Below, one piece after another: positions 45,025-56,094 of a stretch of 64,000 nt of DNA. Source of the DNA: Malania oleifera. Lineage: Eukaryota > Streptophyta > Magnoliopsida > Santalales > Ximeniaceae. The DNA lies in NCBI RefSeq assembly GCF_029873635.1, contig NC_080419.1, positions 65,935,823 through 65,999,822 on the forward strand, read 5' to 3'. The notes under the pieces are model-generated. The model ran no database searches. It saw nothing but the letters and a program-made list of their open reading frames with translations, and was not told the origin of the DNA. A program made the translations under genes and the position numbers. Each line of letters starts with the position of its first letter. Positions within the stretch are counted from its first letter, which is position 1.

Positions 45025-45297
45025 ATATTTGTGAGAGCAACATAAGAAGATATATAACATACAACTAAGACTAAAAATATACAAGATACAATTGTTTAAA
45101 TGATTTAAAATATATACAAGATACAACTTTGATCAATGATTAAATGCTTTGAAACTTTGTTCAACTTTGTTTGACTATTTGATATTAATGGATCTTGAAA
45201 TCTAAGTTTGAGTACTGAAGTTGTATTATTACATACATATTTATTGTAAGAGGGAGCCTTATTAAGGTTCACTCCCTTTTGCTTCGAATTTTTCATC

Positions 45298-45314
45298 ATA
45301 AAAAAGGGGAAGAT
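45298..45314 (+). other. Polypurine tract of C
   Basis: AAAAAAGGGGAAGAT-type run ending at the 3' LTR. Confidence 0.88.
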
Positions 45315-47188
45315 TATTGGCCTAACAAGGCTTACGACTCTTATTTTGATGATAACAAATCAAGGGAATTTAATATCTTTCAAAGTTGTAATTTTTCAGG
45401 AATCACATATTAAAAAACTCAATATCAAGTAAATGAAAATATACAAACAAGTGGTTCAAGAAAAGCTCAGATCAAAGGGTGACAAAGCTTAAAGTTTGAG
45501 AAAAACCATGAAAGATTAATGTCTGACAAATATCGTGGAAGCTCAAAGAATGTTGAAACTCAATATGGATTCAAACAAGGACATACATGATGACTTCAAG
45601 AGTTGAAAGATTTAGAGTCTTAAGGAAGTTCTATGTAAATACTTCAAGTAAAAATCAATATAAATGCATTGAAGCTCTTTAGGGATAATTAAAATCCTAG
45701 AAACCATATTTTAAAGACCTTGAAATATAATTTCTAAAGTTATATATTATAAAGGTCCCAAGTGAAAAGAGTTTTTAAAATAAAAATTTTGAAAAACATA
45801 TTTTTTAAAATGCTCAAGCGCCTGACATAAAACACACAGGTGATTGACCTTTTAATATTTTTCAAGATAGGTAGACATAATGGTGACAGGCGCCTTAGCA
45901 TAGCCAGACAAGCGCCTGCCTTGTCAACTGAGGCGATTGACTGTGTTTTGACAGGAGCCTGCTAGTACACTAACTTTAAATTAAACTGAGATAGGCGCCT
46001 TACCTTGTGAGACAGGCGACTTCCATTCGAGAGTCTTTTAAAAATAACAAACGGGAAAGTTTAAAAAATTGGTTTCTTGCGCTCCAAACTTTGTGCAAAC
46101 TTGAGAAACACTCGAAGTAATCTTGGGAAACAAGTAATTAACTTTTTAAACTCTATATATATCCCCCAAGGCAAAGATTTTCATTACAAAGAAATATTTT
46201 CAACAATCAACATACTCTCAAGTGCTCTCAATTCTCAAAGGCTACCTTGCTCACATCTTACTAATCTTTTGACTAAGTTTTTGCTGAACTTCTCACACCG
46301 AAATTGAGCTTTAGGTCTGAATCTTTCAAAGATCAAACCGGTGATAGATTTACATTGAGCTTCAATTTAATTATATTGATTTTTACATTGAAGTATACTT
46401 TGTGCTTGTATTTGTACTAACCTACTCTATTTGAGAGTGATTCTTGTACATAAATCTCTTCTTCTTGTTTCTTGTTTCTTGTTTCTCGACGGTTTAGGGC
46501 TATTGGATCATTGTAACCAAGCGTGGGGTATCGCTTGGAGAGGGATCTCTACCCTTAAAATGGGACTTTTAAAGGTTTACTCTGCCCGTAAAGGAGTGCT
46601 ATAGTGGAATCCTTAGGTAATATTGGCCTAAGGCGAGGATATAGGCAGGGGATAAGCCAAACCTTGTAAAAATCTTGATCTCTCTCTTACCCTTCTCTTT
46701 ATTTTCAACATATATATATATATATATATATATTTGTGTGGTGTGTATGCTAAGTGCAAGTTTCTGAAAATCCAAACCAAGATTAAGAAGACTTTAACTT
46801 AAGAAAGTATGTTTGATTCAACTTTTGTGGAAACCCAAAAGTGGTACATTGTTTAATCATTTGTGGAAATCTTTGTTGAGAGAGCAAGAAAATTTAATTC
46901 ATATACATAGGGCTACAAACAAATATCTTGAGTTCTTGCAAAAGCTGAAAATTGCCAAACAGTTGCATATCATGTCTTGATTTGGTATTTTTTTTGGTTG
47001 ATTGGTTTAGTTTTTGATTGGTTATTTGATTGATTGAATATTGGTTTGTGGATTGATTATTCAATTAAAGTTTTTTTTTTTGTGTGATTTCTAAATTAAT
47101 AGAGGTTAAGATTCTTAAAAATAATTAAAAGAAAACTTAATTAACCCAATTCACCCCCCCCCCTCTTGGGACTACACCTTAGTTTTTA
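45315..47188 (+). repeat. C 3' LTR
   Basis: 1874 bp; longer than the 5' LTR partly through a (TA)n run (about 46709-46731). The hairpin at 46634-46666 has outer stem CGAGG/CCTTG (one G-T pair) and inner GGC/GCC. Confidence 0.93.
46634..46666 (+). promoter_or_regulatory. Conserved LTR hairpin (C 3' LTR)
   Basis: CGAGG (46634-46638) pairs with CCTTG (46662-46666); GGC (46643-46645) pairs with GCC (46656-46658). Confidence 0.6.
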
Positions 47189-47244
47189 GGTTATATTTTG
47201 AGTTGTCCTTTAATGCTAAACCAGAAAAATTCTTCTTGCATGAT
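47189..47244 (+). other. A2 interior between C and D
   Basis: A 56-base remnant beginning with the right GGTTA duplication of C. It continues the A2 sequence that breaks off at 36535, matching A1 near 8676-8715. Confidence 0.8.
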
Positions 47245-47646
47245 TGTTGGCCTACATGGCTTTTGAATCTCGTTTTGATGATGACAAATGAAGGTTGATT
47301 TAACATGTTTTGTTAAGTGATGATATTTTAGGAAAGCTTGCAGAAATCTTGATTAAAAGAAGCACTTAAAAATCATTCATGTAGGGCTACAAATTGAAAT
47401 TTGGCAAGCGCTAAATAAGAAAGTGATGAAAGCTTTCACAATTTGGTTAGGTATTGTGTAATTGGTTGATTGTTTGTTGACTGGTTAGTGATTGATATTG
47501 AAGTGTTGATTGTGATTGGTTTGATTAAGTATTTAAGTTCAAAACCATTATTGTAAGTTTACAAAAGGTTGAAAATTTGTAAAAACACTTAAAAGATTTT
47601 CTTAAAACCAATTCACCCCTCTCTTGGGACTACACCTTGAATTTCA
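47245..47646 (+). repeat. D 5' LTR, internally deleted
   Basis: Only 402 bases, against ~1.8 kb in C. Start (TGTTGGCC...TTTTGATGATGACAAAT) and end (CTCTTGGGACTACACC...TTTCA) are present. The middle, which in C holds the motif array, TATA and hairpin, is gone. This copy should be promoterless. Confidence 0.88.
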
Positions 47647-47660
47647 ATTGGTATCAGAGT
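47647..47660 (+). other. Primer binding site of D
   Basis: ATTGGTATCAGAGT directly after the LTR; initiator-Met type, last C of the core changed to T. Confidence 0.9.
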
Positions 47661-47703
47661 CTAGTTATAGAAAATCCTAATTAGAAGCTATATAAAGGTC
47701 TAA

Positions 47704-49362
47704 ATGGCACACCTAGGTGTATCCCCTTTTTCCAAAGGCCAATCCTCTACTAGACCGCCTATCTTTTGAGGTTTAAATTACACATTTTGGACACAAAGAA
47801 TGAGGATATATATTCAAACCATGGATTAGAAAGCATGAAAAGTTGTCACACATGGTGACTACATTCCTAATAAACTCATAGATGGTAAAGAAGTCCCTAA
47901 AGAAGAAAAAGGCTTGACGGACAATGACTATAAAATAATGTAAGTTAACTCTACTGCCATGAATGCACTATATTGTGCTTTAGACGTTAATGAGTTTAAT
48001 AGGGTCATGGCATGTAAGTTAGCCAAAGAAATTTGGGACAAGTTAGAAGTAACCTATGAAGGAACTATAGATGTTTGAGATAGTAGAATCGACATGCTCA
48101 CTAGTGAGTATGAGGCCTTTAAGATGAGTCCGGAAGAAACTATCACTAGCATGTATACTAGGTTCACTCACATAATAAATTCTTTAAATGCATTAGGGAA
48201 AACTTATACAACATATGAAATGATTATAAAAATCCTAAGAGAACTTCCTTCAATATGGGAACCAAAGGCCATAACAATAACGGAAGGTAGAAATATGAAA
48301 AATACCTCCCTTGATGAGTTAATCAGATCTCTTCTCATATATGAGATGGCAATGAATGAAAGAAATTCAGAGAACAATAATAAAAATAAGAAATCAATAG
48401 CCCTTAAGGCTAGTAAAGAAAGTTCTAGTGATGAGGATGAAGACAATGAATTGGATGATAAAGAACTAGCCTTTATCACTAAAATACTTGGAAATTTTTT
48501 TGGGAAAAATAGAAAATTCCCTCAAAAGTTTAAAGGATCAAAAACAAACAAAAGAGAAACAAACACAAAGGAAACTAAGAACGATCCACCTACATGTTAT
48601 AATTGTAAGAAGGTTGGACACATTGAGCCCGATTATCCACAGCTGAAGAAGGACAAGAAGAAGAAAAAGAAGGCAATGAAAGCTACATGGGACAACACAA
48701 GCTCAAATTAATTGGAGGATGAATCAAGTGAGCAAGAAGTTGCCAACATGTGCTTTATGGTACACAATGTTGAAGTAAACTCTTATTATAGTTCATCAAA
48801 AGAATCTAGTGGAGAGTCTAGTAATAATTCATGTGATAGTATGCCTTCATACAAGGAAATCCAAGCTGAATTATTCAACTTACACAATACGCTAATCAAA
48901 GTGTCTAAAAGAAACATAGCCTTGAAAGAACAAAATGAAAATCTTAAGAATCAACTAGAAAGTTCTAAATTGGCTGGAAAGGAAAAAGATTCTCATATTG
49001 ATGATCTAATGAAGAAAATTAACAATATGTCTTAAGAATTAGTAAAGCTACATGTAAATGATGAAAGCAAGAAAGACCTAGAAATAAGTGATCTTAAAAG
49101 AAAAATTGAAGATAAAGATAAAATCATTTACAACTTTACTAGAGGAAAATAGAATTTTGAAAAGATGGTTGTTCAACAAAGGATGATTACTAATAAAGAA
49201 GGAATTGGTTACAATGGAATTGAAAATAAAAAGAAGAAAAATTTATTTATGGGATATTTTGTAAAAGAAGTAAAATACTATGCAAGCACATCCTCTACAA
49301 ATTACATGAAAACACTACTTGCTACTTACGTAGAAATAAGGGACACAAAGTACAATTGTTGA
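47704..49362 (+). pseudogene. D gag remnant
   Basis: One frame from ATG 47704 (MAHLGVSPF) to 49362 with several stops (for example near 47764, 47827, 47941, 48076, 48709, 49033, 49150). The UBN2 core is well kept (LTSEYEAFKMSPEETI, LRELPSIWEPK, MAMNERN). The first zinc knuckle near 48595-48635 has lost its last Cys (C-YN-C-KKVG-H-IEPD-Y). Then the SCDSMPSYKEIQAEL segment and a coiled coil; the second knuckle, intact in C, has decayed near 49310. Confidence 0.88.
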
Positions 49363-49509
49363 CTTAAAAAGAAATATGTCAAAATCAAGAATGAATGGAA
49401 AGTAAACACTAAAACTAGACATGACTTAAAAAGAATTAAGAAGGTTTGGGTTCCAAAAGTAACACCATGAATCTTTCCTTGTAGGTATGCTTTAGGACTA
49501 CTCCATTAA

Positions 49510-49698
49510 AGGAAAAATGGTACTTGGATAATAGGTGTTCAAGACATATGATGGGAGATAGAATAAAGTTCACCACCTTAGTTCAAAAAGATGGAGGGTA
49601 TGTGACCTTCGATGACAATGCCGAAGGTAAAATCGTCGAAATAGGTAAAATTGGTAAAGAACCCTTACTTACAATTGATGATGTTTTGTCAGTTGATG
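49510..49698 (+). pseudogene. D pol, first piece: protease
   Basis: Aligns to C protease from about 40195. The active-site DSG reads DNR here (WYLDNRCSRHM), so this protease would be dead regardless of other breaks. The frame stops at the target site TGATG of solo LTR 2. Confidence 0.85.
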
Positions 49699-50192
49699 TG
49701 TTGATCTGATAGGTCACACCCAATTTTGATTATGACAAATACTCTTGGTATTGATGGTTGTACTAAAACTTGCATGCAAGTTCACCGTGTGCGCTCTTTC
49801 GGACTAAAAGACATATCATGATGGTGTGCGATGTTCGTGCCAAATAATGAAGAATTGTGTGTTGTATTTGTATTCATTATTTCATTTCTTCATTCTGGGA
49901 TGTAAATTTAATTATGGACTGTCAATCCTATGACTTGTAATAATTTGCATCATACATGGTAGGTAGGTATGCTCATAACAAACCCTAGTTGGACTTTAGG
50001 TACCTACATAGACCTTAGAAAGACCTTAGGGACGGAATGACCTTAGGGCACCCTTCGGTCAACCGACGCCATGTTTTTGGGCGTACTTGAAAAGTCCTTA
50101 GGTCACAAGACACATGCACTAATAAGTCCCTTTCTTCATCTTCATATTAGGGAAATCAATCGTGGCCAAAATGAACTAAAATTGAAATGTTG

Positions 50193-50570
50193 AGAGGGTT
50201 CAGGCAGCCTAACGTATTTCGTATAAAACGGCTCAGGCGACTGAATGAGTCAATATGTTGACCTACGTATTCAGGCACCCGAGCCTAATTTGAGCGTGTC
50301 TTCTTGGGGCACCTGAACTTATGTTAGAGCACTTTTCAACTACCCAGGCGACCGAATGATTACGTTCAAATTGGGTTTGGACGACTGAAGTGGTTAGTTC
50401 GGTTCACCAAACTTGAATTGGGCACCCAAAATCACGAACATTTGGCTACTGACTTTCATTCGGCCACTCGAGCATAATTTTAGGCGATCGAACTATTTTA
50501 AAATGAATTTTTAACTGTGTCTATTCGGGCACCCAAACTTTAGGCCGAGCACCCAAACCTCGCGGGTTAA
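50193..50570 (+). promoter_or_regulatory. U3 motif array of solo LTR 2
   Basis: Copies such as TTCAGGCAGCCTAACG, CTCAGGCGACTGAATG, TTCAGGCACCCGAGCC, CCAGGCGACCGAATG and GGGCACCCAAACTT, ending in ACCTCGCGGGTT. These words closely resemble the interior array of D at 54682-54841. Confidence 0.78.
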
Positions 50571-50684
50571 AATATTTATTATTAATTTTTAAATGGGATA
50601 AACTGGGTTAATTTTCTTAATAGCTTTTGAAACAATTTGAATTATACCCATTGTGTCCCCAACGGTCAAAAAATCCTCCTTCCC

Positions 50685-50692
50685 TATAAATA
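50685..50692 (+). promoter_or_regulatory. TATA box of solo LTR 2
   Basis: TATAAATA, about 20 bases after the TGTCCCCAACGGT box; the clearest promoter of the set. Confidence 0.75.
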
Positions 50693-51569
50693 CCTATTCA
50701 TTTGTCTGAATTAGCAAGGATTAGCAAACTTGATTAGGGCAAAATTCTCTCAATATCCAAAGCCCTATATTAGCCAAATACTACTTCTAAACACTCACAT
50801 ATGCCTCACTCTTGATCTCTTTAAGCATTGTGAGTATCTCTAAGGCTAGTTTGCTTAATCTTACTAGCTAGAACTCTCACTTGTGTTATTGCTTGACTGA
50901 TTTTATTTGAGAGTTTAGAATTAAAGTTCTTCCACCAATTTTATTTGATAAATCTCGAGTGGTAAGACTTTGAGGGTTGTGGTTCTTCCATTGTCATTGC
51001 AAGATACCTAAACCAATATTTTTTGTGTGCAAAAATCTTTTTCAAAAAGCTAGTTTTTTAAACAACTCCATTGTGCTTTGTAAATTGAAATATCTTATTG
51101 AGTTCATTTGAATCAACTTGCTTAGCATATTTGAAACTCTGATATGATTTTGTGTTATTCATATACTGTGTTTCAAATCTTGCTTGGATATACACTTTAG
51201 ATCTGAATTGAAAATCTATACTTGATTGAGTGTTTAGCACACATTAGAGCACTGAGCATATTTACATATCATTTGTGCTTGCAAAATTGATTGAGCTGTA
51301 TTGGTGCAGAGATTTTCTTGTCTAGAAGCAAATTTTCATGTACACATTTTATACACATTGGTTGTATTCCAGGCACGGGCCTGAAGAGGGAGACTAGCCC
51401 TGTGGAATAGTCCCGGATTGGCTTAGACCCAGTTAGGAAAGCTAGGTGCGCCATCCTGTTATGGCGTGTTGGTTGAGGTCAGCCCCTTAAATTGACTTGG
51501 TTGTATAGGTGCTGCTCCATCCATTTAAGTGAGCATTATAGTGGAATCCTTATGTTAGTGTGGCCAAGG

Positions 51570-51599
51570 CGGGGACGTAGGCAATTTGGTCGAACCTCG
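51570..51599 (+). promoter_or_regulatory. Conserved LTR hairpin (solo LTR 2)
   Basis: CGGGG (51570-51574) pairs with CCTCG (51595-51599) with one G-T pair; the inner pair is weaker (GGC/GTC). Confidence 0.55.
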
Positions 51600-51785
51600 G
51601 CAACATATTGCGTGTACTGTTTACTTTTCGCACCTTACTTTTACTGCACGTGTATGTTTATTTATTGATTGTGTAGACTAGCCCTTGGTTGTATTACACT
51701 ATTCATGAAACCAGTTAACCTAGGTGATGAATTTTAAATACCCAATTCAACCCCCTCTTGGGGTTGCACCAGAACTAACATGATG

Positions 51786-54633
51786 GATTAAAACATAACA
51801 TTTTAAGCATTAGTTAACTTAGTGACAAAGGTATTGACATAATCTTTAAACAAGATAAGTGTATAGTTCAAAATCCAAGAAAACATGAAATTTTATTCAC
51901 AGCTTATAGAGTAAATAATGTATATTGCATAAACCTTGAAAACATACTCTCTCAAGATGTAACATGCTTCGCTGCGATGAATGAAGCTAGTTGGCTTTGG
52001 CATAGAAGACTAGGACATGTAAGTATGGACCTATTATCAAACCTATCTAGAAAGAACTTAGTTAAAGATTTACCAAATACAAAGTTCATAAAAGATAAAA
52101 TATGTGATACTTACCAACTTGGAAAACAAATCAAAACAAGTTTTTAAAAGAAGAAACATATATCTACTAGTAGACCCTTAGAACTTATACATTTTGATTT
52201 GTTTGGTCCTACTAGAACTCAAAGCATAGGAGGTAAGCAATATGCCTTTGTTATAGTTGATGACTACTCTAGGTTTACTTGGGTATTTTTTTTAGCCTCC
52301 AAGGATGAAGCTTGTAATATGTTAATAAATCTATACAAGAAACTTTAAAATGAAAAAGGATATAATGTTTCAAATATAAGAAGTGATCAAGGAAAAGAAT
52401 TCAACAACAAAGACGTTGATAAATTTTGCAATGAATATGGAATTAGTCATAATTTTTCAGCACCTGGAACTCCACAAAAAAATGGAGTTGTTGAAAGAAA
52501 AATTAGAACTCTTTAAGAAATAGCTAGAACAATGTTAAATGAACATAATCTACCAAAATACTTTTGGGATGAAGTGGTAAACACCGCATGCTATGTAATA
52601 AATAGAGTTTCTATAAGATCAAATTTCAATAAAACTCCTTACGAACTTTGGAAAGGTAGAAGGCCTAACATCTCTTACTTCCATGTTTTTGGATGTAAAT
52701 GCTATATATTAAATGATAAATATGATTTAGACAAATTTGATGCAAAAGTTGATGAAGGGATATTCCTAGGATATTCATTAAAAAGCAAAGCCTATAGAAT
52801 ATATAATAAAAGAACTCTTACAATCTTGGAATCAATACATGTAACATTTGATGAAGAAAATCCATTCAATAAACCATTAAAAGTTGAAGAAGTTCAAACT
52901 ACTCAAAATTAAGAAGACTTGGACATAGTAGAAGCAAAAGAAGAAGAAAATGAAGAAAAGTCAACTGAATTACCAAAAGAATGGAAATATGCAAGAAATC
53001 GTCCAAAAGATCAAATAGTAGGAGAGCCATCACGAGGTATAACTACAAGATCCTCTTTAAAAAATGTATGCAATCACTATGCTTTCTTATCTCAAGATGA
53101 ACCAAAGAATGTAGAAGAAGCTCTAAGTGATGACTCATGGATGATTGCCATGCAAGAAGAATTAAATCAATTTTAAAGAAGTAAAGTATGGAAATTAGTT
53201 CCCAAACCGGATAACCATTCAATCATAGGAACTAAGTGGGTATTTAGAAATAAAAAGGATGAAAATGGAATAGTGGTAAGAAACAAGGCTATACTTGTAG
53301 CTAAAGGATATAACTAAGAAGAAGGAATAGATTATGATGAAACATTTACTCCCATAGCTAGAATGGAAGCAATTAGAACGCTCTTAGCTTATGCATTTCA
53401 TAAGGAATTTAAATTGTATCAAATGGATGTAAAGAGTGCATTTTTAAATGGTTATATTAATGAAGAGGTATATGCAGAACAACCATTGGGCTTTGAAAAC
53501 ATACAAAATCCTGAATATGTTCACAAGTTAACTAAGACTTTATTTGGTTTGAAACAAGCCCCTAGGGCTTAGTATGAAAGACTTAGTGGATTCTTACTAG
53601 AAAAGGGGTTTTCTAGAGGAAAAGTTGATAGTACTTTGCTTATCAAGACTAAGAAAGAAGACATGCTCATAATTCAAATTTATGTAGATGATATTATTTT
53701 TAGTGCAACTAATAATAATCTATGTAAGGAATTTGTCAAATGTATGCAATAGGAATTTGAAATGAGATTGATGGGAGAATTGAACTACTTGCTAAGATTA
53801 CAAATCAAACAAGCAAAGAATGGAACTTTTATAAATCAATCCAAATATATAAAAATATGTTTAAGAAATTCGATATGGAAAGTATTAAGCCTATAGGTAC
53901 CCCCATGAGCACTTCCATAAGCCTCGATAAAGATGAAAAAGGGAAACCGGTAGATATGAAATATTATAGAGGTATAATAGGAAGTTTTTTATACCTAACA
54001 GCTAGTAGGCCCGATATAGTGTTTAGTGTATGCATGTGTGCACGATTTCAATCAGCTCCTAAAAAATCACATCAAATAGCCGTCATAATAATCCTAAGGT
54101 ACTTGATAGGTACAATCGATTTAGGACTTTGGTATCCTAAGGACACTGGATTCGAAATGATTAGTTATTCGGATCCCGATTATGCAAGGTGTAAGATAGA
54201 TAGAAAAAGTACAAGTGAGACTTGTCATTTTCCAGGACAATCCCTATTGTCTTGGTTTTCTAAGAAAGAAAAGTTCGTAGCATTATCAACAACTGAAGAT
54301 GAGTATGCAGCAGCTGGGAGTTGTTGTGCACAAACCTTGTACATGAAACAACAAATAAAGGATTATAATCTAGAATATTCCACCACACCAATCAAGTGTG
54401 ATAGCACAAGTGCAATAAACATCTCTAAAAATCCAATTTCACACTCAAGAACTGAACACATTGACATAAGACACCACTTTCTAAGAGATCATGTTCAAAA
54501 AGAAGACATCCTACTCGAATTTATATATACAAATGACCAATGGGCGGATATCTTCACAAAACCTCTTCTCAAAGATAGATTTATATCCATTAGAAGAGAA
54601 CTTGGGTTGTTACATGGTGGGGAAGTGATTTAG
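51786..54633 (+). pseudogene. D pol, second piece: integrase, RT, RNase H
   Basis: Continues after solo LTR 2 with the GAG-pre-integrase region (WHRRLGHVSMDLL), then integrase with Asp (HFDLFGPT, ~52195), Asp (RSDQGKEF, ~52384) and Glu (NGVVERK, ~52492) all present. RT: QMDVKSAFLNGYI near 53420 and IYVDDIIF near 53680. RNase H: 53857-54633, ending ADIFTKPL...LLHGGEVI, open throughout. Stops near 52147, 52348, 52516, 52912, 53176, 53317, 53570 and 53750. Three of these (52348, 52516, 53317) are TAA where C has CAA. A frameshift near 53850 precedes RNase H. Confidence 0.92.
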
Positions 54634-54681
54634 GAAGGTTTTTTATTGAGTAAGAAGAGAAATTTGAAAAATTAGGGACTT

Positions 54682-54857
54682 CAAGCGACTGAGCTTGGAA
54701 GTTCAGGCACCTACAATGAGTGTTTTTGGACCTCAGGTGCCTGAGCTAGCAGACCTCAGGTGATTGAGGTGCTCTTTCCTGTTGAGAATTAAGTTTTGTA
54801 AATCTTCATGCGACTGAACTTAATCTTCAGGCACTTGAAGTTGTAGGATCTATATAT
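54682..54857 (+). promoter_or_regulatory. Interior motif array plus TATA before the extra ORF (D)
   Basis: CAAGCGACTGAGC, TTCAGGCACCTACA, CTCAGGTGCCTGAGC, CTCAGGTGATTGAGG, CATGCGACTGAAC and TTCAGGCACTTGAAG, followed by CTATATATT at 54850. The order array-then-TATA is that of the U3 regions. The extra ORF starts ~200 bases later. A separate promoter for that ORF is an inference. Confidence 0.6.
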
Positions 54858-55057
54858 TTGAAGTGGGAAAGCCCTAACTTCAAGCTACTGACTCTTGCTC
54901 CATCACTCACCCGAAGCTCCAACCTTTGGTCTCCCTTGCTTCCTCACTCAAAATCCCTCGAATCACAGCCCCAAACTCCTTCTCCTAGACTCTTTCCCTC
55001 AGATTCTAGGGTTTCTCTTAGCTGAATTCCTCCATCATTAAAAAATCCAAGATTCCT

Positions 55058-56094
55058 CACACCAAGACGACAGCAAACCAAGGATCTTCTTCCGGAAGGG
55101 ACATAACAACATCGAGTAATGGCTAGTCACTCCCTAATCAAAGCTTTGTTATCATTCTACTCTCTGTTCTACCGACTCGATTTTTGGTAAGGTGATCAAA
55201 ACCACCTTCTTCAATTCTAAATTTGCTGAAATATTACCTATGTTTAGGAATATTGGTTGGAAAATTATTATTTTTTATTAAACTAGAGGAATGTACCCCA
55301 ACCTTGTCAAAATATTTTATGCAAACATGATCCATGGCGAAATGTTCTAACCACTGAGGTTAGAGGCAAGAAAATTGTTTTGACTCCTCAAATCCTAGCT
55401 CCTATTTTGCATATCTCCTTGGGAGAATTCGAATGTCCCGCCTTTGCTCAAACTTGGATTCTAGAGCAAGGCTTCACACCCAAATAGTTTTTGCCTCTAA
55501 TTGTGGTAAATGAACCCGTATACTTTGGCCATCTACCTATATATAAACGACAGAACCTTCAGGCCCAAATACTTCATAAAATCATCTTGAACAACATCAT
55601 ACCTAAGGTTGGCTCGTATGATCATCTTTTCTATGTCGATTGCTTTGTTTTATGGTGTTTACTAGAGGGAAAGAAACTTGATCTGTCTAGCCTCATTTTG
55701 AAATGGATGTGGGCCAACTTGGAAGCCACTAGAGTAACTCTTCCATATGGAGGTGTGTTTAACCTTATTTTTCCTCAGCTTGATATTACCACACCTTCTG
55801 TGTTGTTCATTAAACGTACTCAATATGACCTTTTCACCTCCACAACCCTTAAGCAAATGGTCTATGAAAAGCACGATCAGGGTTGGTTCCTGAACGGAGG
55901 AAGACCTCAGAGGCCAGCAGTTGTACCTCCTCCTCCTCCTCCTCCATCTTAAGGCCAAGGACCTTCTGCTGATATGCCTTCTTGGTTTATTCTCTTTTAT
56001 CATGAATTATCCACCTTTAGCAGAGACATGAGATCAGGACTTCAATCCCTTCATGAGGATGTATCTTTGCTTCACACTACCTGTTGACTCACTC
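55058..56094 (+). pseudogene. Extra post-pol ORF of D, main part
   Basis: Homologous to the C extra ORF. The ATG is lost (ACACCAAGA where C has ATGCCACGA). Frameshifts and stops break the first third (PNLVKIFYANM and IVLTPQILAPIL are still readable). 55491-55952 is open: PVYFGHLPIYKRQ, VGSYDHLFYVDCFVLWCLLEGKKLD, GWFLNGGRPQRP, a Pro run, then a stop. A helical stretch continues to 56094, where Athila-2 interrupts. Comparison with C shows the ORF is a family feature rather than chance. Confidence 0.75.

Larger units (their letters stand above)
36536..47188 (+). mobile_element. Copia element C (SIRE/Maximus-like) with extra ORF
   Basis: LTRs at 36536-38322 and 45315-47188, flanked by a perfect GGTTA duplication (36531-36535, 47189-47193). 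The 5' LTR starts TGATGGCC, the 3' LTR TATTGGCC, both drifted from TGTTGGCC as in D. Interior order: primer site, gag, protease, integrase, RT, RNase H, motif array, extra ORF, two polypurine runs. Integrase before RT marks Copia; the post-pol ORF and LTR size fit SIRE/Maximus. Many stops and frameshifts make it inactive. Confidence 0.95.
49699..51780 (+). mobile_element. Solo LTR 2 inside D pol
   Basis: Starts TGTTGATCTGATAGG and ends GCACCAGAACTAACA, 2082 bp, with a perfect TGATG duplication (49694-49698, 51781-51785). D pol resumes right after it. Internal order: motif array (about 50193-50570), CTCGCGGGTT, TGTCCCCAACGGT (50654-50666), TATAAATA (50685-50692), hairpin (51570-51599). Related to A-type LTRs by architecture, but with a different motif core. 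Confidence 0.95.
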
